64,000 bases of DNA, taken from Batkoa obscura (Eukaryota > Entomophthoromycota > Entomophthoromycetes > Entomophthorales > Batkoaceae). A program made the translations under genes and the position numbers. This document shows, piece by piece, positions 55,739 through 64,000 of this stretch. The DNA lies in NCBI GenBank assembly GCA_030770535.1, contig JASVEC010000008.1:1426001-1490000 (forward strand). The letters run 5' to 3'. The notes beneath the pieces were generated by a model. The model did not search any database and had not been told where the DNA came from. It saw only the letters and a program-made list of their open reading frames with translations. Position 1 is the first letter of the stretch; the number at the start of each line of letters is the position of its first letter.

Positions 55739-58081
55739 CTAACCGCCATTAGCTCTAGCCTTGAGCTTACGTTCACGCTCTTCTTGCTGCTCCTTAATCT
55801 TTTTATGCACTAAACAATTTGGTTTGGTACACGGGGTAGGCGACATAGCATGACGGCGTACATGTTCACGTATTGGGATTTTATTACCTGATTTAATCAA
55901 CAATTCATCCTGTTTAGCCTGCGCTGCTTGTGCTTTTAAAATTTGAGAAGCAGTTGGTCTCATTAATGAAGCCATACCACTTGGCCTTGGTCGTGTAGAC
56001 ATAGGCTTAGTTAAATCAACCGACTGAGATGGCGTTCTTTTGGGCTTAGGTTCAGAGACGCCTTTTTCAAGCCCTTTGGACTTCAGATTAATACTAGCCG
56101 ATTTTACGTGACCTCTTAGAGGGCGAGATGAAGGCCCTGGTGCAGAAGCAGCAGAAGTGACAGAAGTCTCCGATTTTGGGGATGTAATTTCAGAACCAGC
56201 TTTCAATAAACCAGAATAATTCAATTCATTAAGATCAACTCCAGAGTCACTTTGTACCTTTGTAATATCAAGATCTTTAATCCATCTAATAATATATATT
56301 AAAATTTAAAAAAAGAATATAAAAACTCTTACTGTGGGGCTTCAGGGATCGAATTTATTGCTTTTTCAATATCAAATTGCTTCTTTTCTTCTTCGAATTG
56401 TTGCTTTTCTTTAAGAAATTGACTACGATCATATCCCAATGCTACTGCTGCTTCTGTAAGTTTTTTACGATTTTGTTCTAATTCTTGACGTTGATCATCA
56501 ATCTTTTTTTGTGCTTCTTCAATTTCTGGAGCAGTAATATCAGGTCTATTGAAAAATTGTTATTATTCATAGACAAAAAATAAAGATAAAAATACGTTGA
56601 AAGTTCAATTTGACGAAGTTGATTATCAAAAATAGTTTTATCTAAAAGTTCTTGTAAATTGGAAATAGTTTGTCTATACTCAGCTTAGAATAACGTTAAC
56701 TTTAACCAATTTAAAACGATAAATAAGCTTACTAATTTTAGCTTTCAACTTTGTTGACTCTTCCGCTTGGAAGCGTAACTCTTTAGTCAACATTTGAATT
56801 TTTTCTAAATCTTCTTTTGAAGAACCTTGAATCTTAATTTCACTCTCCGTCGTCTGTGTAGCCATATCAAACATTTCACTTTTAGCACCAGGTTTTAATT
56901 TTTCCTGCAAATTTTTCCAAATTTCACTTAGTAAATCCAGTATTTTTTTAACACTGTTTTCGATCTTCATTTTGTCTCCTTCAATGCTAAGATTATAACT
57001 ATCTAAGCTGGGATACACTGTACCATTATTAATTTCTTGTTTCTTAATGATCTCTTTAAGTCCATTAAAAAATTCTTTAATTATATCGATTAATTTTATG
57101 TTCTCATTGACAAGTGTTTCCTCTCTTATACTATAATTTTTAACTAACTCAGTATAATAATCTTCTTCCTAAAATAATAAGTTATAAAAATAATATGCAT
57201 AATATCATTACCTCAGAGCTAGGATGTGTAGTATTTGAAAGTAACCCTGGATTCATTATACTTAAATCTACTTTATTCACCTTATATTTATCATTAATTA
57301 TTTTTTGTACTTTTTCTTTTAATCTTGTAGTGTCCACTTCTTTCTTTCTTAAATCATGCTAATAAACCCATTAAATTAAATTCTTATTTAATATAAAAAA
57401 ATCAAACTTACAGCAAACTGGTTTAATGCATGTAAATGATTCACTTTAAGTTGTCTAATTTCTTCTGTTATCTGTTTATGTTTTATTTGTTTTTGTTTAA
57501 CTTCTTTGGTCATAGAGCTAAAAAACATTAAGCCTTAATTCAACCATATAACTAGTTAACTTGCCTCTTTTCAACTGTCAAATCATGGATCTCCCTATCT
57601 TTACTTTCAATCTTTGCTTTCAGTCGCTCCTAAAGTTGATTATTACACCCATTACTCAGTTTCAATATAAAATAAAAATTACTGAATAAGCCACTGCACT
57701 ATCATAATCTGATTCAATATTTCGATACCTTATTTGAAAGTCTTGATTAAACCTACTATTTTTCTACTTTTAATTTAGCATTATATTTGAAAATAAAATT
57801 ATGTTACTTGTGCTTTGTCCAATAGTGAAAAAAAGGCAGTGATTATAGATTGTGTATGTTTGTCCTCAACGGGTAAACTTATTGATGATATACCAATATT
57901 GTTTAATTCATAGTTTAAATGCTTTAAGGCAGAGGTCATATTGGACTCATTATAAAAATCACTAATTTTTTTAACTTATAGTTTTAGCAAAGTTGAAAGT
58001 AATTTACTTTGTTGACAGTGGGTTATAATCGGGATTTTCTTCACTCTTTATATATATTTTACTTATATTATAATCATCCAT
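55739..58081 (-). CDS. SSX2IP/ADIP (Msd1-like) coiled-coil microtubule-anchoring protein
   Basis: Likely anchors microtubule minus ends or gamma-tubulin complexes at the spindle pole, as S. pombe Msd1 and animal SSX2IP do. Start MDDYNISKIYI at 58081. Conserved ADIP blocks: SALKHLNYELNNIGISSI, then ITAFFSLLDKAQ, a long coiled coil from RYRNIESDYDSAVAY through IREETLVNENIKL, and LHALNQFAHDLRKKE followed by TTRLKEKVQKIINDK. These match the order LNxELxxLGxxS and NxDxxRKExxxxxLKE of the family. The C-terminal 160 residues are Ser/Pro/Lys-rich and basic (RPRPSGMASLMRP), a plausible microtubule-binding tail. It ends in KARANGG at 55739. About nine exons with short introns. Boundaries in the middle are approximate. 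Confidence 0.72.
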
Positions 58082-58681
58082 CCTTTAATTAAAAAAAATG
58101 AAACAAAATTTTATCGTTTTTAATTTTGTAATGATTTGATCAAAAAACGTGAATTTGAATGGGTTAAAATTACTTGATTTAGAAAAATAATAGAAATGAT
58201 TTAATATATATATAAAATTAAATGATGCCATTATGTATTACTTTTAAATATATTTTGTAGAAATAGTAATTAATGGTAATTTTTATAATACAAAATAAAA
58301 CAAAATAATAGTAACTCTAAAATATAAATATAAACTTAAAAAATAGCTCCATATTAATGTTTCAATATTTGGTTTGATTTTAAATTAATAACATTAATAA
58401 TACCGATAAAAGGAGAGTAAATTTGTTATGAATTTAAATAGTTAGCAGTTGTAAACAGTAGTATAAAAACATAATTTAATTGATACTTTATTACCATTTG
58501 CTTGTTTTTATCAGCTTAAACAAGATAATACTAATTTCAAATTTAGTATTTAAAATCGAGCTTTAAACCTTAGTTTAAAGTAATAAAAAAACACTAAAAA
58601 CATATTGATAAATAAAATTACAGCTATTCAATCACTTAAGCTTACTTTTAATTTTCTATTGAACTAATTTATGTCAAATAG
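58082..58681. other. Intergenic, no gene seen
   Basis: AT-rich spacer between the SSX2IP-like start and the CIA1 stop. Confidence 0.55.
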
Positions 58682-60043
58682 TTATGTTTCGACCTTCCAT
58701 ATCTTAACTAAATTATCATCTCCAGCAGAAGCAAAATAATTAGGATCATGTAAATTCCACGCTACTGAATTGATATCTGAGATACCGTGTGCTGATTCAA
58801 TATGAGAGGTCATTATATAATTGACTTGACCATTCTAATAAAAAAGATCAGCAATTACCTTATAAATCTATCAAAATTTCTACCTCATTTTGGTTCTCAA
58901 ACAATATAATACTATTATCTCCACTACCAATCAATATTTTACCGAATTCTTCATTTTTAGCCCATGAAACTGTATAAATACTCCTTTCAGCTACATTTTC
59001 AATTACTTGTACACATTCCCATCTTTCTCTTCTTGAGCTTACTATTTATAAATTAAATATTTACTTTTTCGATAACAAAACATTAATTACCTTGTACCCT
59101 ATGCCATATCCTAACACTTTTATCCTCACTAACAGAAACTAAAATATTTGTCAACAACTTAATCCAATCTACTTATTAAACCTACCTAAATGAGAACCAT
59201 GTTGATTAAAATCGATAGCCCAAACTGTTGATTCGTGACCTTCTAATGTAGCTACGCATGTCCAATCATCATCATCTTCTCTACATATTTTAATAGTATC
59301 ATCATAGCTAGCTGAAGCTAATAACTATTTCATTTATCAATAACTATCTCTATTTTAAATTTAACAAAATCTTACATCAATCTGTGGATGCCAAACAATC
59401 ATTTTGACATCTTGAGTATGTTCTTGTAATACTCCTAAACACTCAAAATCACCATCTGGTCCAACTATAGTTCATTATTAATTGATTAATTTAAAAAAAT
59501 CAATCACTTTTAATTTATTTTTACCTTCCCAAATCCAAATACTTTTATCTCTAGAACAAGTAGCTAGCAATTTACCATTCCTTGAATAAGCTACTCCTTT
59601 GACCTCATTTTCATGACCTTCTAAAGTAATAATACATCCATATTCTATTTTAAAAAAATCACTAGTTAAATCTCTTTATAATAATTAAAAATTATTACTT
59701 ACGTTCATTATATTCTTTTTCCCAAACCAATGTCATTGAGTCAAACCCAGCAGAAGCCATCTCATCTTTAACTGGTGATACAGCTACACTTCGTATTGTT
59801 CTACTATGACCGCCATCAAGCACATTACTACATATCCAATTACCAGCCATATTTTGTTTCCAAATTCGAACTGTTTTATCACCACTACATGATACTAACT
59901 GATTATTATACCTTGGATTCCATGTGACACACCAAACACGATCCAAATGTCCTGATAAATTGATGTAAGTTTTAAGTGCTATTGACGGTAATTTATAAGA
60001 TACCTTCTAAGGTTGCTAGGGGCAAAATCCTAGTAGAATTCAT
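58682..60043 (-). CDS. CIA1: Cia1/CIAO1, WD40 subunit of the cytosolic Fe-S targeting complex
   Basis: Delivers Fe-S clusters to cytosolic and nuclear proteins with Met18 and Cia2. Start [14 protein letters not shown], then seven WD repeats: RVWCVTWNP and [17 protein letters not shown] and [39 protein letters not shown] and [24 protein letters not shown] and [19 protein letters not shown] and [11 protein letters not shown]; and [12 protein letters not shown] with [10 protein letters not shown]. The repeat order and the [21 protein letters not shown] and DVKMIVWHP blocks are specific to Cia1. About nine exons; stop at 58682. It is complete and looks functional. Confidence 0.92.
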
Positions 60044-60867
60044 TTTTTTATAAATTGATAATAGAATATATTAATTAACTTTCTATCTTAGTGTTGGATT
60101 ATCTGTTATCTTGATCAGTAGATTGATTGATCTTATTGGTTCATTTCGAAAATTTAAATTAATGATATGACAAAAAATTGGGCAAAGCTCCGATTTTTAT
60201 CTTATCCAGTTTTTATTTTATTTTATTTTATTTGAAATCTTTATAAGCTCTATTTTACTGAAACAATAGATTTAAAAAAAGATGGATGATGTAGAGAGTG
60301 AAAAATATGAGATGTTATTTCATGTTATTATAAGCTTAGTTAAAGATACCACTTTTCTACAGTTCAACTATAAAAGTTAGCATGCTATTTTGGTGGAGTT
60401 TTAGTGCAATGAGAAATATATAGAAGCCCTTTTGAAAAGAACTGTAGCTATACGTAGTCTATTAGATTTATTTTAAAACATTTTCTAAATTTAATTAACT
60501 TTATTTAAAAAATCAAAAACATGTACCAATTGTTGTATAAACAAAGAAAAGTGTGTTTAAAAAGTTGTAATTCAATAAAAAAAATATAATAGTACGATTA
60601 AAGAAGGTAATATTAAAGCTTTATCTTTAAAAATATTTTGTTAATACCATATAATAAGTTAATAGATACTAAAATTTATATTTATTAAATTATAAAAAAC
60701 CAGTAGTTAATAAACCATTTTTTAATACTATGATTTTAGTAATTCATTTTAAAAGATTATTCATAAGGATAATCAAATCAGTGTCAATCTGAGATTACCA
60801 AACTTAATAAAAAAATAAAGCTAAAATATATAAGTTGAAATAATAGTTATTAACCAGCTACTTTAAA
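60044..60867. other. Divergent promoter region of CIA1 and MCO copy 2
   Basis: AT-rich, no gene seen. It shows no extended similarity to the region upstream of MCO copy 1, apart from a short GTCAATCT block (52148 and 60782). Confidence 0.5.
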
Positions 60868-62661
60868 ATGTCATTAAAATTAGTTTTACTTTTGGCTAAG
60901 CTGCTAATTATTTTTGGATATCAACCAGCATATGGATATCCTAGAACACGCTACTATAAATGGACAGTAGCAGAAGAGGGTATGGTTAGTTGGGACAAAG
61001 AGATAAAGCTTATAACAATTAATGATAAGTTTCCAGGACCTACTATAGAGGTTAATAGCTATGATACCATTATTGTTGATGTTATCAATAATTTAGATCG
61101 TGATTTAACAATACATTGGCATGGTATGTTACAAAAAGGTACTGTAATATCGGATGGGGTGCCTTATATAACACAAGATCCTATTAAGCCTAATGCATCC
61201 TACCGTTATGAATATCATGTTACAGACCAAGCTGGTACTTGGTATTATCATGCCCATACAGGATTGGACTCTGAACAATTGTTTGGACCATTAATAGTTC
61301 GTGATCAACCAGATATTTATGATGATTTAATTAACTATGATAATCAATTTAATTATGATGAAGAAAGAACAATTGTATTATCAGAAATGAGAATAAAATC
61401 ATCAGTCGCGATGGTTCAAGGACTAAAAAGTACTCCATTTAAATGGGTTGGTAATCCAGATTATATATTAACAAATGGAAAATCATTTAATTATAATAAT
61501 AACACTAATCATACAATTATTGGGAGAAACAAGTTTAATGACGGATATCAGGTTATTAAAGTTGAACAAAATAAAAGATATAGAATAAGGTTTGTAGGGG
61601 CCTTGGAAGTTATGTCAATAGCCTTCATGATACCAAACCACAAAATAACATTAATTGAAGTGGAAGGTACATATATTGAACCTTATCAAGTAAGTGAAGT
61701 GCAAATTAATCCTGGGCAGAGAGTGTCTATTATATTAGAAACAGATCAACCTGTAGACAACTATATGATGTGTGCTAAATCACTTGGATCAAAAGATAGT
61801 ACTTGTGATAGTGGTTTATCTATTTTACATTATAAAGGAGCAAAAGATTATAAAGAATTACAAACAACATTTTATGATAAAGTGTATAAAGCACCTCCCA
61901 TCACAAGATATGAAAAGAACTATTCTACCAACAAGTGGTATTTAAAGAGAAAGTTAAAGCACTTTTATGATGTGCCTTTAAAAATTAATAAGAATATTTA
62001 TTTTAAAGTAGCTGAAGCAAGCGATATCAACAAAGCTATTTATTTTACAATGGATGGAAAAAGGGTATCAAAAGATAATAGTACTTTATGGACTGAAGTA
62101 GTAGATAGGAAATATATACCATATCAAGAAAATTCACAAGGGATAGTAGATATTAAGGAAGGTGATAATGTACAAATTGTTATTGAACACTTTGCTATGC
62201 GTAATAATAGTACAACTTGTATTATTCATCCATGGCATTTACACGGTCATTCGTATTATGTAGTTGGTTATGGAAAAGATGGGTTTACAGCCAACAATCA
62301 AAAAGAAATTGAAGAAAATTTAAAATATAGTGATAAAATCCCCATTCTAAGAGATACCTTTGTACATTACCCGGATATTGTAGATCAGAATCAACTACAA
62401 GCTAAAGCATTTGATTTAAGATTACCTCGTTTAAGGATTGGATTTTCAGAAAGACAGAATTTTAATAAGATTTTACCAAATATCAACATTCAAGAGAATC
62501 CAGAACAATATGTCTCTTGTGGTTGGTATGCAATTCGATTCATCGCTAATAATCCAGGATCTTGGTATATTCATTGTCATATTACACCTCATCTACTTAT
62601 GGGGAAATATCATATTATTAATGAGTTATCTAAAAGTTATCATGCGAATAAGCACAAATAG
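60868..62661 (+). CDS. Multicopper oxidase, ascorbate-oxidase-like (copy 2)
   Basis: 597 residues, intronless, signal peptide about 1-23 (MSLKLVLLLAKLLIIFGYQP). Same copper sites as copy 1: HWHG at 83-86, YYHAHTG at 127-132, HPWHLHGH and IHCHITPHLLMGK. The axial position again is Lys. N- and C-terminal thirds differ clearly from copy 1 (for example VAEEGMVSWDKEI and LRLPRLRIGFSERQ), while the middle third is almost identical because of gene conversion. The linker before the last cupredoxin motif is longer (NQLQAKAF). Expected secreted glycoprotein oxidase; substrate not known. Confidence 0.9.
   Translation: MSLKLVLLLAKLLIIFGYQPAYGYPRTRYYKWTVAEEGMVSWDKEIKLITINDKFPGPTIEVNSYDTIIVDVINNLDRDLTIHWHGMLQKGTVISDGVPYITQDPIKPNASYRYEYHVTDQAGTWYYHAHTGLDSEQLFGPLIVRDQPDIYDDLINYDNQFNYDEERTIVLSEMRIKSSVAMVQGLKSTPFKWVGNPDYILTNGKSFNYNNNTNHTIIGRNKFNDGYQVIKVEQNKRYRIRFVGALEVMSIAFMIPNHKITLIEVEGTYIEPYQVSEVQINPGQRVSIILETDQPVDNYMMCAKSLGSKDSTCDSGLSILHYKGAKDYKELQTTFYDKVYKAPPITRYEKNYSTNKWYLKRKLKHFYDVPLKINKNIYFKVAEASDINKAIYFTMDGKRVSKDNSTLWTEVVDRKYIPYQENSQGIVDIKEGDNVQIVIEHFAMRNNSTTCIIHPWHLHGHSYYVVGYGKDGFTANNQKEIEENLKYSDKIPILRDTFVHYPDIVDQNQLQAKAFDLRLPRLRIGFSERQNFNKILPNINIQENPEQYVSCGWYAIRFIANNPGSWYIHCHITPHLLMGKYHIINELSKSYHANKHK
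61360..62243 (+). repeat. Gene-conversion tract shared with MCO copy 1
   Basis: Counterpart of 52671-53554; see there. It spans all of cupredoxin domain 2 and part of domain 3 up to HPWHLH. Confidence 0.9.
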
Positions 62662-63610
62662 AAATGGAAGAAATAAAAGCTTTTTAATTATGTTAATTTA
62701 TTTTTATTTTATTATAATTTTAATTACTATAACTTATTTATCATATTTATAGTCGTTAGTTTATTTATTAAAATAAATGCTTAATCTAGTGTCTGTTTAT
62801 AACCACATAAAAATTATAAAGAATCAAAAATTTTACATGTAAAAGAGAGTTATAATTAGAATATTCAATTAAAATTAGCTTATTTTTTAAATAATAAAGT
62901 CATTAAATAATTGACAAAGGATACTAAACTTAGTAACTAGAATACTAAATAAAGTTCATATTTATAAAACTTAAAAAAATTATTTAAAAGAAATGGAATA
63001 TTGAAAAGTTCTATATAAAATAGTTTGAATTCTTTAAAATCATATTAAATTATAATGACATTAAGTAATCTTGATTAAATGGCTTTCAATTTATCAGTTT
63101 TATAAAAAAAATGAGATTGTTTTAAACTCTTATTATTGAAATTGAAAAACTAAATTACTTTTTCATATTATTAAAATATACATAAAATATAGTAATCTTA
63201 ACAATAAATCATTCCTATTTAGGGGTGTTTTTTTTGGTTTCATTACTTTTCCATTTTTTAAGCGCTATTTAAGTGGAAAAACTGCTAGTAAAATTCTTAA
63301 ATAAAAAAATACATCCCCATTTTTTAAAACTTGACATAAATCTATAGAGAACATAACAATTCCTGGATTATGTCACTTTAGATAAAAATTCCAATGATGA
63401 GTTTGTTAATTTGATTAACAAAAAAGTAAGAAATCAGATTTAACTAAGAATTCAAACTTATTTTTAACATTATAATATAAAAAGAAGGGAGTTAATAAGG
63501 GATGATTTCAAACTTCGTCATCAAAAAAATTGGGTTACGTGGATGAAAATAAAGTATATAAACATAAATGATAATCAAAAGTAGAATAGAGAATTTAAAA
63601 ATAATCAAAA
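62662..63610. other. Intergenic with MITE copy 10
   Basis: AT-rich, no gene seen. Open frames here lie in T-rich DNA or antisense to the decarboxylase start. Confidence 0.55.
63230..63319 (+). mobile_element. Fold-back MITE, copy 10
   Basis: TAGGGGTGT left end, ACATCCCCA right end, core AAGCGCTATTTAAGTGG; about 290 bp upstream of the glutamate decarboxylase start. Confidence 0.88.
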
Positions 63611-64000
63611 ATGCCATTAGCAGGTCAAGTGAAAGCGGATGAAGTCTTAGAAAAAGCTCGTGAAAAGCGAACTGTTGATAAAGGATCAAAGTTACAAAAT
63701 TTTGCCTATGCTTCTCGTTATCAAGCTCGAGAGATCCCTAAATTTAGGATGCCCGAAGAAGGAGTTGATCCTAAAGCAGCTTATCGTATTGTTCATGATG
63801 AAATGATGTTGGATGGTAAACCAGAATTAAATTGTGCTACTTTTTTAACGGGATGGATGGAACCTGAAGCGGATCAATTAATTCAAGAAAACATCAATAA
63901 GAATTTTGTAGATGCCGATGGTTTTCCTTCTTCTATGATTTTACATGAACGTTGTATCTCCATGTTAGCTAATTTATGGAAGGTTCCTAATGGTAGTCAA
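63611..64000 (+). CDS. GAD1: Glutamate decarboxylase, N-terminal part (runs off the window)
   Basis: PLP enzyme converting glutamate to GABA. The 130 codons present start MPLAGQVKADEVLEKAREKR and contain PKFRMPEEGVDPKAAYRIVHDEM (as two pieces PKFRMPEEG and AAYRIVHDEM), LDGKPELNCATFLTGWMEPE, then ADQLIQENINKNFVDADGFP and the beginning of MLANLWKVPN. LNxATFxTxWMEPEAxxL is the GAD signature. The PLP lysine lies beyond the window. No intron in this part. A TATAAA box lies near 63557. Confidence 0.93.
   Translation, partial: MPLAGQVKADEVLEKAREKRTVDKGSKLQNFAYASRYQAREIPKFRMPEEGVDPKAAYRIVHDEMMLDGKPELNCATFLTGWMEPEADQLIQENINKNFVDADGFPSSMILHERCISMLANLWKVPNGSQ

Overview
The window is very AT-rich eukaryotic DNA with short introns (mostly 40-60 bp, GTA...TAG type) and compact genes on both strands. 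The gene set is fungal: Atg1, Vms1, Cia1, a Mim2-like protein, a UBE2G1/Ubc15-type E2, secreted AA11-like copper monooxygenases, GH47 mannosidases and intronless multicopper oxidases. Base composition, tiny introns and expanded secreted oxidases suggest an early-diverging (zygomycete-grade) fungus, most likely an Entomophthorales/Conidiobolus-type genome. That placement is inference; no rRNA gene or other phylogenetic marker was compared. I see no bacterial-type operon, CRISPR array, tRNA, rRNA or viral element.

Layout. 1-4 kb: ATG1 (-). 6-21.6 kb: a large inverted duplication whose arms (about 6.0-8.8 and 18.9-21.6 kb) each carry two AA11-like genes pointing away from the centre. The roughly 10 kb between the arms holds a nitrilase, an ACAD11-type APH-fold phosphotransferase, the Rad1 checkpoint-clamp subunit and a GH47 mannosidase. 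22.5-27.4 kb: a previously hidden small CRIB protein, a divergent pair of 20S proteasome beta subunits (beta5, beta6) and a UBE2G1/Ubc15-like E2. 28-37 kb: a PPR protein, an orphan resembling the regulatory domain of fungal transcription factors, VMS1, the mitoribosomal protein mL53 and an ABA4-like (DUF4281) membrane protein. 37.5-42.5 kb: a 49-residue secreted peptide, an aldonolactone oxidase/dehydrogenase and a second GH47.

43.7-46.6 kb: the least familiar locus. Four short genes form two divergent pairs in a tandem block duplication. All four encode one unrecognised small-protein family with an LCxNGxC core. 46.8-52 kb: an MFS transporter with one in-frame TGA at a conserved Trp, a secreted alpha-carbonic anhydrase and argininosuccinate lyase. 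52-62.7 kb: two multicopper oxidases about 8.7 kb apart that share an almost identical 0.9 kb core (gene conversion). Between them lie a Mim2-like protein, a TMEM14 protein, an SSX2IP/Msd1-like microtubule-anchoring protein and CIA1. The window ends inside glutamate decarboxylase.

Throughout the window lie ten copies of one roughly 100 bp fold-back MITE with TGGGGATGT ends at TA sites. Two themes recur: proteostasis and mitochondrial housekeeping genes (proteasome, E2, Vms1, mL53, Mim2-like, Cia1, Atg1), and duplicated secreted or short genes homogenised by local gene conversion. Coordinates of short exons were derived by hand and may be off by one or two bases.
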